From Hydractinia symbiolongicarpus (lineage: Eukaryota; Cnidaria; Hydrozoa; Anthoathecata; Hydractiniidae), in NCBI RefSeq assembly GCF_029227915.1, contig NC_079882.1, positions 10,354,001-10,418,000 on the forward strand: 64,000 bases of DNA. Reading direction: 5' to 3'. Under the pieces are notes generated by a model. The model was not told the origin of the DNA. It made no database searches and worked only from the letters and a program-made list of their open reading frames with translations. Position 1 is the stretch's first letter. Each line of letters begins with the position of its first letter. Of the stretch, positions 31,061 to 44,265 are shown piece by piece. Both the position numbers and the translations under genes were made by a program.

Positions 31061-34000
31061 ACTTGTTGACTTAAACAAAATTTTGGAAATCAGCCTATAA
31101 AGTTTTCTCGAATTTATCTGGTTTAGATAAGAAAATGGAGTGTTTTTGCTGATATAGCTCAACTTCGTTCCCGGGGCTTTTAATTAAATTGACAGTAGCT
31201 GAAATATTGGAAGCTCCATAGTAACAGCTTAGGAGGGATGGGAACCAGGATAGATGCGCAATCGCGTGCCTATATAAATAACATACTTTGCAGCTACTTC
31301 CGTTGAGATTGTCTTGAACCAATTTGTACTCTTTCTCAACATTATTTTTTCGAAGTGCGGATAACTATATTTCGGAAAGTTGATATTACTCACTGTTTCT
31401 TTTACCTTTCTTGATGTCCAACCATACTTTTGTGGCCCCATATAGTCATTCTTTCTGCAATCTCATTCTTGTTTATATCAGCGTTGCAAAAGACTCTTTT
31501 GAGCTCCTGCACCAGTTGTTTAAACATTTGTTTCGTTGTGCAGATAAAAAATCGCACAAGAATTATTGGAATGATTCTGTAGACATGTTTTGTCTTTTGG
31601 ATACAAAAGTATATTACGTACTGCGTTTTTAGATTGCCACTGGTCTTATTTTATATGACTTTTTATTACCCAACGAAGTACACTGCTTTTCTTTAGTATA
31701 TATGGCATACAGATTGTATCCACACCCTCTAGATCCACATTTCTATCAGTTCTGTTCTGTTCCTGATTTTCTTGTCAACCTTTTGAATGGAGCATCTCTT
31801 TGCAAATAAGACATAACTTTTTTAGTCATTTTCCTGATTGCTCTGTCCAATAATGAAAACACAACATTTTCTTTGCAGGATATTTTTGCTAATGAGGTGT
31901 GTAATTGAGATATTGATTAGTAGTATAAGTAAGTTTCCAGTAAAAAGTTTCCGTTTGCTGACCACTAGTTTTTTTTAAGTTTAATTGTAAATTTAGTTGG
32001 TAGGTGTAATTTTTTAATAAGGTCGACACACGAGGGACTTTTTCATTGCGTGTGCAATGCAACATATTGAAACATAATGAAAGTCCCATCGTGTCACAAC
32101 ACAAAAAATTTCCCCAGGGGACAAAGTAGCTTCATGCAATTCCAAAGATCCCTTGTTTGCGCCCTATCTTGTTCCTTCCTATTTAAATGTATATGACCTT
32201 TCTTATTTCCAAAAAGACGACGTTATGTACAGACTTTAAAAAAACTCAGAGGCGTGGTTTGTAGGAGTGAAAGCTGTAGTCTCATAATTCTGCAGATATG
32301 TTTGAGCATGGAGGAGCACCAATAGGCACCTTTTACCAAGAAGTAAATAAACACTATCTTTTTCTTGGCATTATTTATATTTAGGACATGAAATTGTCTA
32401 TTAAAATGCATGTTTTGTTTTCACATGCATCACACATATTTCTCTGGTGATATTTATTTTTATCCTTTCTACGGAACACTGTTTCTTTGCTCCGATGGTT
32501 GTTTGAAAGAGAGTTTCAACAGATGGGTTTTCTTAAAAAAAACACTTCTCGACTTTCCTTGATCGCTGGAAATCCCGCATGTCTTTGTCTCCACCCTGGT
32601 TAGTATAAATATGGCAAGTTATAAGCAAATATTGCTGGGAGCGGATTAATCTAATATTAAGAAAAAATGGACATGCAATATCTGATTTATTATTATATAC
32701 CCAATTGATCCTTCTTTGTTGCCTTTTAAATTAAACTTGGAAATAGAAATATTTTATACATCTTGATGTCTGTTGCACTCAATACACATTTATTTTAACA
32801 GAGAATGCAGTTGTAGAAACTTATCTCTTATATTATGAAGACAACGCAGTTCTATCTTTTAAACATTGAAATCATGAATATTCTTTGCCATCGTCAGTCG
32901 AACCATGGTCGAACGGTCAGTTAGCTAAGTCTAGACTTAACCGCACCAGTTAGCAATAACAAAAAACAAATTCCTTACAGGCTAGTTATTATTGAGTTTT
33001 TCGGGATATCAAAGAAAATACATAGCCGCGATAAGTAAACAGTATACTACTTACAAAACCAGGCAGTTTGATTAAACTAAGGTTGTTTATTTAAACTATA
33101 ACGGATTAAAGCCAAAGCTTATTTTTTCTACTCGTGATATATAAACAAACACATGAACAGACAGCATTTGTGGTATCGGTGGTCTTTTTGTAAAAAGATC
33201 CAGTTTCTCTTTTACAAATTATCTTGGAGGCAAGTTTTCGTAGAGTGCTTTTCTACATTGAAGCATCGCTTTAATGTGTCAATTTTCGCAGGTAATAATT
33301 TCGCGCTTTCTGCTAGTTTTGATCGCATTTGCGAAACTTATGCCGGCGTAAAACTCTTTTTTGGCATATTTATACCCGTTAAATTTTTAATTCGATTTTA
33401 CAAAGGATCAAGGGGAAAGGCTTAAATTCAGTTTCTTCCTGAGAAAACCAAAGCAAACCACGCTTTTGTTCGAGGGGGTTGTTTTGAATTATTACATATA
33501 GACTGAGGAAGAACGCAACGCAATAAAGTTGTATGTTCAGAATGTATATACAGTATTAAAGGGCGAAGAAAAAAATAATTTTATTTTGTATTATTTTTTA
33601 AAAAAACCGTCTTATTATGATGTGTATTGAGTGCAACAGACAAAAAATCGCCGACACCATAAGTTTCACATGAAAGGTGAAATTGACTCTACCGATCTCT
33701 TTTCCCACTCCTACTTTCAAACATCTTACGCACGTCAAGTGCAAGTCTTAAAACACTACGCAAAGACATAACCCAGTGTTAGGTATTTCTAGAAATCTTT
33801 GAGAGAAAGGAGTAACAAAAATGCCACCATAAAGTTAAAAAACCTTTTTATTAGCAAATATATTTATAACTGTTAAACATGCTGTCTAGACACATTCTTT
33901 CCCGACTTAGTTTTCTTTGTTGTACCGCTACTTTTTTTAAACTTTTTTAAACAAAATGAATGTAATTCTTGAAATCCTCACCTAAAAATTGATAAAATGT

Positions 34001-34773
34001 GAAATTTTCAGATTTTTCATAATTGAACTCTGCTTAAAACCGAGGCTTTTTAATTAGTGCAAGTGGAAAATTAAGAAGACTTTAACCGTAACTTTATTGC
34101 CATCAAAACAGTATTTTCAAATGTCTGGTTAAGTTGAAAATTTATCCACACACCATTTTAATGATGTTAAATATGATCCTAAAGTCAAAACATCAAAATT
34201 CTAAGATTTTAAAAAAGCATGTTATTCGGGAAACGTGTAACGTGTATCTTTTTTTTTCGATTTTTTATTATGGATTTAAGTAATGATAATACGATTTTTA
34301 ATGGAGCAGTTTCAAACAAAATATACGATATCTAAAAGTGGAATATCGTCTAAAGCTATTTTTCTTACGCATTTTATTGCGAAACTCTCTCAAGTGGTTT
34401 TAGAGCGTACTTTTTATCATATAGCGGTTACAAAAAGTTGAGAAAAGTTTTAGACAATGTCTATAAGGGAAAATTTTACTAGATGTGGAGTCTTTTTGGT
34501 TGTTTACTTTGTACAAAAACTTTCAAATTCGTTTTGAAAGGTATATTTTTTAAAACATACTTTAATACAAGTGTAATTACTAATATGAATAAACAAATAT
34601 TTACGTATATACAATTTGACAAGTCACTGACCCTTGACAGTCAGTTGACAAAAAGATAGAAATGTTCCTGACATTTTCTTGTTAAATATAACGCTTTGAA
34701 CAAATCGTTACAGGAACTTTATATCAGCGAAAAACCACAATTTTTTGGTCCTAAAAAAAGAATAGAAATACAA
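31061..34773. other. Intergenic DNA without recognisable genes
   Basis: AT-rich. Short frames such as 33153-33425 have no recognisable domain. Around 31159-31240 there is a CTTCGTTCCCGGGG motif and an inverted-looking GGGATGGGAACCAG that may be an eroded copy of the MITE seen at 46536. The right edge of the Polinton-like element should lie near the start of this stretch. Confidence 0.4.
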
Positions 34774-35385
34774 TTATATTACCAGCGCATGCAAAAGTTT
34801 AAATAACAAGTCCTGAAAAAGAAATATTCTTACTGTGCAGAACTTATTTTCAGTTTTGCAAATTGCATTTGGAGCTGTGTTATCCACCAACAACTTTGTG
34901 ATATTTTTTGCAAAATGACCAATAAAAAAGTGACACTAATAAAAAGTTATAGAAAACGATTAGACATTATTAAAAACTTTGGACCAATGAGTTAGACTAG
35001 TCGCAGGGTAGATTTTATTTTAAGATATCTGTAAAAGGTTAAAACAATGCTCACCTCTGCAAGATGTGCACATTTTTCACACACATGTTTCACAATGTTT
35101 TCAATATTTGATTCTGTCGTGTTTACACCGAGTAGTGTTATTGAAGTTTGCACTTGTTTCATCGTATCATGACATGTAGAACACGAGACATTTTTGTAAG
35201 CATCGTATCTTGGACCTAAATAAATGTAGCTTTCATTACGCTGAAGAAAAACATTGATCCATAATGGACGTTTCATTGCTTTAGCCTATTAACAGTTCCT
35301 TCAGTAGAAACAATAATGGCTTACCTTGGCACGATATTACCAGCCACGTACAAGCTAACATCAAGTTTTGAAGAATGAGTTTCAT
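34774..35385 (-). CDS. Secreted saposin-like (SapB) protein, copy A
   Basis: Saposin B-type proteins bind or disturb lipid membranes; relatives include amoebapores and antimicrobial proteins. Exon 1 (35385-35325) encodes a signal peptide (MKLILQNLMLACTWLVISC). Exon 2 (35215-35055) starts GPRYDAYKNVSCSTCHDTMK and includes the third cysteine (VKHVC). Exon 3 (34935-34834) starts with a cysteine and ends AICKTENKFCT. The cysteine order C-x2-C, C, C, C-x6-C is the six-cysteine SapB pattern, with predicted helices between. Splice phases (1, 0) equal those of copies B and C. After exon 3 the frame reads through a GTAAGA to a stop at 34774-34776; a further short exon is possible instead. An N-glycosylation-type NTT sits in exon 2. 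Confidence 0.72.
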
Positions 35386-35452
35386 TTTTATATCTGCTTT
35401 TCGTTACTTTGTATTTTTTCAGCATCTGATGTTACTCGACTTATGTAGACAG

Positions 35453-35460
35453 CTTATATA
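35453..35460 (-). promoter_or_regulatory. TATA box of saposin-like copy A
   Basis: TATATAAG on the minus strand, about 70 bases before the ATG at 35385. The same spacing is seen in copies B and C. Confidence 0.55.
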
Positions 35461-38400
35461 GCTAATAACGACACCACTTAAAGTTTTTTGTCTGAAAAAC
35501 ATATTTACTCTATGAGAAACTCTTAAAGCAAAAATGTTTTGCTAATCTCCGTATTTTTGTTGCTATTTTTGTTTTGTCCTAAATATGCAAATATCGCATA
35601 ATGATCGCTCTATTTTTAGTTCACATTGGCTGCAACTTATGTCTATTGTGCAGATAATAATATCAAGTTGTTTATTACTTCATAGCTACGCCTACCGCAA
35701 AATGTGGACAAGTTTTGTGTTTTTTGCAAATGTCAATGCTCACCTTATTTCAATGACCCATATTAAGAATATAATTACGGAAAAAACTTTTTATTGTGGA
35801 CTTTCAAAAAACCTCTGTGAAGGAAAAAACATGCGAACGAGAACGGATAAAATGATGTTCAAACTGTTTTTGTAGTAAAAATCCTCTGTGGCGGACACTT
35901 TGTCGTGGATACCTCTCTATAGCGGAAGTTATTTCATGGTCACCGTTTACATTACTTTTATAGATAACCTATTTTTACCGCATACACTCAATAATGGGTC
36001 ATCTAAAAAAATTCTTGAAATTTTATTTTTCACCAAACTAATGTGGGTGTCTGTATTCTGCCTTGGTTTATTGGATCCTTTGCCGCAATGTACAATCGGT
36101 GCTCCAGTTCGATGTTGTTTGTTATTTTTGGTTTTCATGAAAAGATGGCGGTTAAAATTATTTCAAGGGCACTTGATAAAATTAAATAAGCTGATAGATA
36201 AGATCTGGTAGGTAGAACATCAGACAAGACGAAGCGTCTATTCTTGTTTTCTTCTTCTATTTCTACTTATTTTTCAATGTTTAACGTGCGTCAGAACGGT
36301 ATTCTAAAATTCCGTTTAACTCTATTTAGGTTGGGGTTTGAGTGACCTGGTCAAATTTTGGGGAAGGGGAGGGGAACAATATACCCAACCTCAGTAACTA
36401 TTGGCTCATTATGAATTTTTTTTCGCAGATATATCACCCATCGCAAAAACGTTAACGTTTGACCACGTTTGTAATTCCCGACGTCAGCAAAAATTCAAAA
36501 TTATTTGGATATATTAATTGCACCCCTTTACAAAAAAGCTTGCGTCATATTTCTTCTATGGACAATAATTAAAATGTTTTTCTTAACATTTTTTATTATT
36601 ATAACAAAGATATACGGCGATTCTGCGAAATTTAGTTAAAAACTCATTTGGTTTGTAGCCATGGTTACGCGGTCCTAGACAGAACAAGACTTTTGCGCTA
36701 GTCTCAAAAGCCCTGCATTCTCGCTTCTCATTGGTCCGGTTTGTGATTAAGTGAAGCAGAATTTCTTCAGCTGATATCGTCTGTCTAGCAACTCGAGTAC
36801 AACTTATAGATTATTTGCGGAGCAAAAATAAATTTTTTTCAGTAGAACAAGCCAATTCTTTAAAGGAATCGGAGCACTTAAGTTATATATTTCCTTTTAT
36901 CCCCACCTTTTTCTTACAACAAAATAAGAAAAAAGTTAGCAATCTTACGCATTCGAAAGCATAAAACATAAACATCCTAAATCTGTTGTAGTATTTCAAA
37001 AAAGAAAAAAAAAAGCGGAAAAAATACAGTAGGAATTGTACGTGCGTATCTTATGCCCTCGTAGCATAATTTAGCATAAAAAAGACGTAATAGAGTCCCA
37101 AAGTATCAGAAAAAATATGCAAAGATCATAGATTTTTTGACTATCCTTATCCATTTTAATAAATATAGGATTAATAATTATTTCTTTTTGGTCTTACAAT
37201 ATACGATGTATTTAATATAAAGGTCGAACTTATAATAAAGAAAGTAATAGTTCTTTTATTATTCAATACCAGAGACTTAGCTATTGCAATTTAAATTAAT
37301 TCTTGTGAGGCCATCAAAAATTACAGTCTGAAAACCCAGGGTAGGGCAGTTTTTTTCTCCTCCTAAACCTGCGTGCAATCATTCTCAAATTCGTTTCCAA
37401 GGCTATTATACATTCAAGATGTATTAAATTGTCTTTCAAGAAAAAATAAGAACTCGAACAGCATTGTGATTTTTTTTAAACATTTAAAAATGATGTACTA
37501 AAATGCATAGCTGTCAAAGATCAGCTTTCCAAAACAATATGCCAGGAAAGAACATTTTTACACAGGAAACAGTTGTGACATGTGGTGGCTTTCAACTTCT
37601 TAAATCTTTCCTCAGTTGTCAAAAAGATATTTGTAAAATATATAAACATGTAGTCAGTTTATGCCACCAACGATTGAGATATTCTTTTCGTTACAAGTTT
37701 TACATTAAAAAACTGTTTTACTGAATGGATGTGCTCCAAATAGAATGAGGTATTTGAATGTGTTATTATTTTATTTATAAGAAATACTGACATTTGCTGA
37801 AAACAACTTTAACCTTCCACTAACGAGTTCAATTTTCGTTAAGATATTTTTCAGAGAAACTCTGTCCTTTTTGCAAAAAAATATCTGCAAATCATAAAGA
37901 ATGCATAATGTTTAACAGGGAAGTAACAAATAGTTGTAATTAGAGTAAAAAGATATATTTTTGATCCTAAATTTCTATTTCTATCACCTATTTAGGCATT
38001 AAAATATACACATATTAGAAGCGACTAACACGTGGTCAATTACTTTTTTTCTCCAATTTTACAAATTTTACAAAATTTTGTAGGATTTTCGTGGAGATTA
38101 TTTTCTAGCACCTGTAAAAACAGAAAAATCTCTTCAAAGCAGACACAATCGCTGCATAAATATTGTCCGCTTTATAGAAATTTCGTAAAAAATATGGTTT
38201 TAAGAAGAATATTGACCAAAAAAGGTTTTTCATGCTTGACGTTACGAGCATTGTAAAATAAGAGACTGTATTTCGGAATAAAGCATTATTCATATAAAAA
38301 AAAGATCGACGACTGTTTCTTTCAGAAAAAGCTGTCGAATGGGCAGAAAAACATTTAAAAAAGTTTTGATAATGTTTGATAAAACAGAAAAATTTTAAAA

Positions 38401-38864
38401 TATTAGTAAATGATTTTTGTTATAATTTTATTTTATAATGTCCGCTTTATCAGCGAGCGAGAAATTTCATTTAGTGCAAGAAAATTGTCCATTTTATTGA
38501 CGTCCGCTTTATAGAGTTTCGTAAGAGTTTAGCCTAAGATTTATCCGTTTCAAGTGCTGCTGTCCGTGTTATGGAGCTGCTCGCTTTGAGCCGTGCCGTT
38601 TTAGCGGAATTCCACTGTGGCTAAGTTATCTTTTATATACACTAACGTACCTTAAAATTGTAATTTTTGAAGAAAGAATTAGGCCACAAAAAGTAATTAT
38701 AATGTATTTTGTTTCTTAGTCACAACCACTTTGAATCGCTTGAAACTTAATCTGGTGTGTTACCTTGCTTTCTTTTCATATTTCTATGTCATTGGCAATT
38801 GTTTTTATCAGGACAGCACAAGCGTGGAAATAGTTTAAATAGGATCTCATTTTTACGTTAAGGT
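35461..38864. other. Intergenic DNA with eroded repeats
   Basis: AT-rich. Frames at 35585-35875 and 35888-36211 look like translated repeat. The stretch 35885-35935 (GGCGGACACTTTG, CTATAGCGGAAG) resembles the repeat type ending at 38617. Nothing else was recognised. Confidence 0.4.
38440..38617 (-). mobile_element. Possible pogo/Tigger-type terminal fragment
   Basis: Contains repeated phrases such as TGTCCGCTTTAT and ends with AGCGGAATTCCACTG, whose complement CAGTGGAATTCCGCT is the look of a pogo/Tigger transposon end. No partner end was found, so it is probably a solo remnant. Confidence 0.35.
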
Positions 38865-39920
38865 GAATTTACATTCAAACTATTTTCACGCTCGCGCGTG
38901 GACATGCGCAGTTTTTATTCAAACATGTGATTGCATCATTTTAAGGCTGAAATACAGGATCAGTTTAAACTGATAATAGAAAAAACTGATCGTGTAAACA
39001 ACAGATGAATTTTTCATGATCCGTTTAAGAATTTTTTAAAAGTGTCTATAATACATTCCTTATATAAACTTTCTGTATTTTATAAACGTTATGTTTACGA
39101 TTATAATTGGCTAGAAAAAATCATGTCATAAAACAAAATGATTATATTAGTTAAGAATTATGACGAGTGCTTTTGTTATAAATTATTGTACGGGTAAAGT
39201 CACGGGTAATTACCGTTGTTATTGTTGTCAATTTTTCTCAACAATTTTAATTCATAGTTCGTAATTTTTTGAAGGGAACTGACAACAAATTATTTTTTGA
39301 CAAATAAATTTTAAATGTTTTTGAGTGGATTCCTCCAATAGTTTTCGTTTAAAACGTATTTTTTTACTCTTATTAATGAAATTATCAACAACCCTTTTTG
39401 TAATAAGAAGTACAATAAATTTAAAAAAATATAAAAAATTAGTAGATTATTAGAGGATTTAAATAACTGGTAGCGAAATAAAATGTTTAAAAAAATTATT
39501 TCACGTAGTCTCACTTTAGTTACAAGTGGAAACCAAGCTAAAAACTTATTTACTTAGGATCTTTTTTTTTTAAGAAATCCTTTAAACTCTGCTTTTGCAC
39601 TGATAGAGTTTTGTTTTCATTTTTTAGAGTTACTAGTCGGTAGCCCGTGGAAAAATCCACGGTTTCGCCTGTCCTTTTAATACTTCATTGCGTGCGTGTC
39701 ATAACTTGCGGTACCATTTTGCGTGACAGACAGACGCATACGGGTACTATAATATTGTTGATTGGCTAATTTCTCACAAAAGCATTTTTACGATCGCACT
39801 ACGGAATCTATCTTTTCTTTTTTGCCACTGTCACGCGCTGTATAATGATGCAATCACCAGTTTGAATAACGACTGCTCCACAATACACGCGAGCGTAAAA
39901 ATTGTTTAGATGTAAATCCA
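38865..39920. mobile_element. Terminal-inverted-repeat transposon, about 1.05 kb, non-autonomous
   Basis: The left arm, about 38865-38943, and right arm, about 39841-39920, are inverted copies of roughly 80 bases at about 80% identity by eye. Shared blocks are ATTTACAT, ACGCTCGCG, TATTCAAAC and GTGATTGCATCATT. The inside has no long reading frame. A short Helitron sits within it near the right arm. The superfamily is not certain; the target duplication could not be read. Confidence 0.65.
39633..39761 (-). mobile_element. Short non-autonomous Helitron
   Basis: On the minus strand the 3' end is a hairpin (CCGTGGATTTTTCCACGG), then eight bases, then CTAG followed by host T. This is the Helitron 3' signature (hairpin plus CTRR, insertion between A and T). 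A candidate 5' end TC (39761-39760), preceded by A, opens TCAACAATATTATAGTACCC and a TCTGTCTGTC repeat. The result is a 129-base element without coding capacity. Confidence 0.6.
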
Positions 39921-40775
39921 TGGTGGGTGATTTTTACTTCAATCAAAAATGGCGCAACGAATACTCTCATGCCATATTCTACGTCTATTGGGACAAAAAT
40001 TCTTTGATGTAACACGTATGGCAAAACCATTAGTAGCTAGCATAATTTTTAGCTAGCATAATTTTTAGCTAGCATAATTTTTAGCTAGCATAATTTTTAG
40101 CTAGCATAATTTTTAGCTAGCATAATTTTTCTGTTTTCTTCCTCTCATGCTTTCTAATTTTATACTTTGACATACACATCAAATTTGATGTGTCTTTTGT
40201 AAGTTCAGGTACTTTGAATAAATTTTAATGTTTATGTTGAAGAGTATGGAATAAAAGAAGATAATTATATAAACATATATTATTTACCACAAAATACAAA
40301 TTTTCTGCAGTCATAAAAAAGAATTTTTAACGTCACATAGACGACACGACACAAACAGTAGGAAGATAAATCTACGCTCTAATAAATATACAAAATTAAA
40401 TAAAAAAAGAAACTTTTCAATCAAGGGTAAATGACAATTTGCTTCTTTGCCACCTAAATAACAAAAATAATGTCTACAATAAAATTTCAAGCGTTGTTTC
40501 TATCGTCTGTTCTTAACTAATGCAGCAGTTCCCAGATGTAGGGGGGGGGGGGGGGGGTGCGCTGTCCCCAATATAGTTATTAAAAAATATTAAAAACATT
40601 AACATTTTTAACAAGAAACAGTAAGGTTAATTAGATAAAATACATTGATTTTAAGAGTTCATTTTGCAGAATTTGTGTTTCTGTGGGTCAACCATGGTAC
40701 GGTCTACGGTAGACAACATATTATTAACCCTTCCCCCCATCATTTCATGAGTCTGTAGAGGTTGGCTTTTATTAT
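39921..40775. other. Intergenic DNA, minisatellite and poly-G run
   Basis: Holds the 16-base tandem repeat at 40035-40130 and a run of about 17 G near 40541. No gene was seen before the 3' end of saposin-like copy B. Confidence 0.5.
40035..40130. repeat. 16-base minisatellite, six identical copies
   Basis: Unit AGCTAGCATAATTTTT repeated six times without change; exact copies imply recent expansion. There are no spacers, so it is not CRISPR-like. Confidence 0.95.
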
Positions 40776-41331
40776 TCACATGATGAGTTTTAGGCCATGG
40801 GAAAGTTTTATTACCTTGCATATTTGCTTGTCTCCACAAACTGATGATGCATTCATGTTTTTAAGTAAGCAAGTGGTAATATACTTCGAGAAATGTCCAG
40901 TTAGGTAGCCGCACTAAGGAGAAGTAACATTCTGTTTACCAATGCGTAACAACAGCTTATCTATTTATCTAGCTGTTAAAGATGTAGAAAGTCTCACCTC
41001 TTTTGTGTAAATCTCATCCAGAGTTCCACAAACATTCTTAACGATGCTTTTGATTTTCGATTCCGTTTTGTTAGTTCCAAGTAAAGTCAGTGAGGTTCCT
41101 ATGCTTTTGAGTGCAACCTTGCACGTGTGGCATGAAACGTTTTTATAGTCACCCGGACCATATTTTCGTGGACCTATAAAAAGAACGCACATATTTAGTA
41201 TCACAATAGGATTATTTAAATGTAACAAGATAGTTTTTGGTAATGCTGTTTTAATCAACAAGGGTATTACCTTGAGTGAAACCAGGTTGCCATATACAAA
41301 GAAAGACCAGGACGCAGAAGACCAGCTTCAT
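40776..41331 (-). CDS. Secreted saposin-like (SapB) protein, copy B
   Basis: Same architecture as copies A and C. Exon 1 (41331-41271) encodes a signal peptide (MKLVFCVLVFLCIWQPGFTQ). Exon 2 (41173-40998) begins GPRKYGPGDYKNVSCHTCK and holds LTLLGTNKTESKIKSIVKN then VC. Exon 3 (40913-40815) begins with cysteine (CGYLTGHFSKYI) and ends VCGDKQICK. The six SapB cysteines are all present, with one extra (TTC) in exon 3. After exon 3 either the frame reads on through GTAATA to a stop at 40776-40778, or a small fourth exon exists as in copy C. The role is presumably lipid-binding, digestive or antimicrobial, and is not determined. Confidence 0.72.
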
Positions 41332-41403
41332 TCTTGTAGATGCTCTGTGATGTCTGTGAACACTTTTTGAACTGCAATTTAAAAAAAGATTCAAATAATC
41401 CAC

Positions 41404-41411
41404 CTTTTATA
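41404..41411 (-). promoter_or_regulatory. TATA box of saposin-like copy B
   Basis: TATAAAAG on the minus strand, about 75 bases before the ATG at 41331. Confidence 0.55.
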
Positions 41412-43820
41412 ACAGCACTGTAACTGGTACTCAGACTATTCTTTAGGGAAATTTATTTACTTTTCTAATAGACACTTGATTTAAAACCTGCTAGAATAAT
41501 ACCTTACTATTTAAGGTATCAGTGGAGTGCAGATTCTGCAGTTATGTGATAATTTTATATTGTTCTTATTCTTGTCTGATATATTCAGTTGTTATGTCAC
41601 CGTTGTGGATTTGCGTTTTTCGTAAAACTACTCGTATATCATTGACCTAGACACAAGGTTAGGTATACATAAATACACATATAGAATATTTTTGTCGCAA
41701 AAAGCAAACGAGACAGAATGATTGTTTAACTATTCTTAGACAAAATGAGCGGGAAAGAATTTGAAACATTAAATATAACTTGTAACGTAAATATAATCTA
41801 TTTTGGAAAATTGGAAGTAAGCCAAGATATATATCACTAAGACGTCATGATTATATGCAAAATCCTTAACACAGTAATGTAAGCCATTTGATTTTCTAAG
41901 TACCAAAATTAAAAGTGAATTTAAAAAACATCTAACACAAACATTACTTAAAGACCCAAACCGAAGTTATGCAAATTAAAAGTTCTTTAACATTACTATG
42001 TGATCTGTAATGGAAACTCCTAAGCAATTTTATAGATGATTTTTTCACCCAGATTTACCTTTAAATTGTACTAATTGTGCTAAGTCGGCGTAACGATGCT
42101 TATTTTGCTAGCCGGTCTATTTTGTTGACTTTTGGCCTAATGATTTCATAGGGTTGGTTCGAGAAGCCATTTTAACGGTTCATTAAATATTTTCTTGGGT
42201 TCATAAGATTTTAGGCGATATGTTTCGGTCATTAATGCAATTTTATTTTGTTTATATTAGTTGTGTAAACCAGTGGAAAAAATCCATAGGAATTCATCTG
42301 TCGTTATAATGCAGTTACCATCTTTGGCTCACAGGCAATGAGAATTACCCTATAGATAACGTAGATAAAACAAATTGACCATTATATGGTGTTAAAACCT
42401 CAACCCAGTGTAGCTATATTCCTAGTTAGCCAACTGAAATGAGATAAAACATGAAATAATTGAGATGAAATATTTTAACTGTCCAGTAAGTAGACACTAT
42501 ATTATCGTTCTCCCTCCTGCCCTCCTGCCCAAATCACGTGTTTTAATTGGATAAACCCCGTCAAAGTTAAGAACTCGTTAAGAAACTTTCTCTAAAAAAT
42601 GACAGAATTTAAAAAACTGCTACTAGATGGACATTTTTTTTTCACAATAGGTGCCCAATACTTTTTATGTCAATGAAAACCAGCCAACCTTCGCACTCAT
42701 GTTGCTTGATGAAACTTTGAATACATGACTAAAATTAGAACCAATAAAAATTTAGGTCGACTTGGTTTGGGTTAAAAAAAATAACATAGCTCGTTCTTGA
42801 ATAATAAATTAGGCAGTATGAGATTATAAAAGTTAATTACCAAAAGCAAGAAACAGTGAAATAAAAGTCAATATTATGACGATGCCAGTTCTTTTTTAGC
42901 GTAAGTGTTTGTTTTCGAAAAGTGAAAGTATTGCACAATTATTCAACCACATGCCGCTTTGTCTGAAAAAGCCGCAAATTTTTCACTGACACACTTCTAG
43001 AATGTTATGATAAAGATATGGGGAAGTGGACAACATTTATAAGCGCCTACGAGAATCTTATCCTTTCCAATGCTCCTGTTTCCGTATAGATTTAAAAACA
43101 CTAGTTAAAGGAGAGACGAAATACGCACGGCACAGCTGCTGAATAAAAGTTTATAATCACAATGTTGATTTTGATGACCAGACTGACTGGCTAAGTTTGC
43201 TCCATAATAAATTAATTTACGTGTTACATAACAAAAAAGCCCTAAAGCAAAGACTATAAATGTTTTGATATTAAAAATATTCGTAGATAGTAGAGTTTAA
43301 ATATTTGATGTGTTTTACATAAAAACGATATTTTAAAACTTTGCAGAATGACAACACACTAGACCAAAAATAAAAAAAAAACCGATAACAATACCAGTAT
43401 TGTTTACATCTTTGTGAGTTTGAATTGTACAGAAAAATATCAGCTCTGATTTAAAAGGTAGACTTTGTCAATTAGCCTAAATTAATATCACGGAGGCAAT
43501 CAACTTTTAAATACAAATCTGTTTATTCATTTAATGTTTTTGAATGACGCAAATTATTCACAATCCAGGAAGGATGGGTATCAATGAATGCTCTAATTAC
43601 ATTAGGGATACGATTTTGCCATCCACATGCAAATAAGCAAACTCTCTTTCTCAGGTAATAACCAAAATCAACCTATGGAATTGAACTATGTAGTTTATCT
43701 GATTGCTTTAATGCTGAAAGACACGATCAGTTTAAATAAAACATTTTAAACTGATAAGACGCACCTGCCTACACGTTCAGTTTAAAATGAAAAAACTTCC
43801 ATTTTTTCTTCTTTTTCGAC
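41412..43820. other. Intergenic AT-rich DNA
   Basis: No reading frame of note. Around 43720-43795 GATCAGTTTAAA phrases recur that are also present inside the inverted-repeat element near 38960, suggesting shared transposon ancestry. Confidence 0.45.
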
Positions 43821-44265
43821 ATGGACAGCGCAGTGCAAGGTTATTGTAAAAAGAAAAAAAAAGTACAAGAACGAAACGAACAATTTGGGTAAAGCCGTGG
43901 TTACAGCGGATGCATTTATTGGGTGCATACGATACGTTGTTAAGTGACCTTAGGCCGGAAGATCATTTGGAGTATCAAAAGTTTTTGCGCATTGGACCTG
44001 AAACTTTTGATGAATTACTGTTTCTTATTGAACATTCAATAAGGAAAAAAAATAGTCATGCGAGATTCCCTACCTCTAAAAATCAAACTAGCAGCAACTA
44101 TTCGTTTTTTGCCGACTGGATCTTGTTATTTACAACATCTTTTCAGAGTTCATAAAAGCACTTTATCAAAAATCACATGAAAAATACTACGAAATCATTC
44201 GGAAATGTCACCAAAAGAAACATCCGACTTTTCTTATGATTTTAATAAAACATTTACAAAAAAAA
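43821..44265 (+). pseudogene. Truncated Harbinger (HARBI1-like) transposase
   Basis: From about 43885 one frame reads VKPWLQRMHLLGAYDTLLSD, then EDHLEYQKFLRIGPETFDEL. That is the N-terminal part of PIF/Harbinger nucleases, related to domesticated HARBI1. A second frame from about 44090 continues (IKLAATIRFF, then LQHLFRVHKSTLSKI), showing a frameshift. The DDE catalytic part is absent. A possible terminal repeat reading TTAGGGGCCGTTCACCTGAA on the minus strand ends near 44352. Confidence 0.65.

Noticed and set aside
31159-31240. MITE of the 46536 family
   Set aside because: Only short similarity at the two ends with mismatches and no target duplication; not firm enough to list as an element.
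33153-33425. 90-codon plus-strand frame
   Set aside because: No recognisable motif, no splice context, composition typical of translated AT-rich DNA.
35585-36211. Two consecutive plus-strand frames of about 100 codons
   Set aside because: They coincide with repeat-like DNA similar to the transposon fragment at 38440 and have no protein-like features beyond hydrophobic residues.
40035-40130. Regular repeats that might suggest a CRISPR array
   Set aside because: Units are contiguous with no spacers and the DNA is animal; it is a minisatellite.
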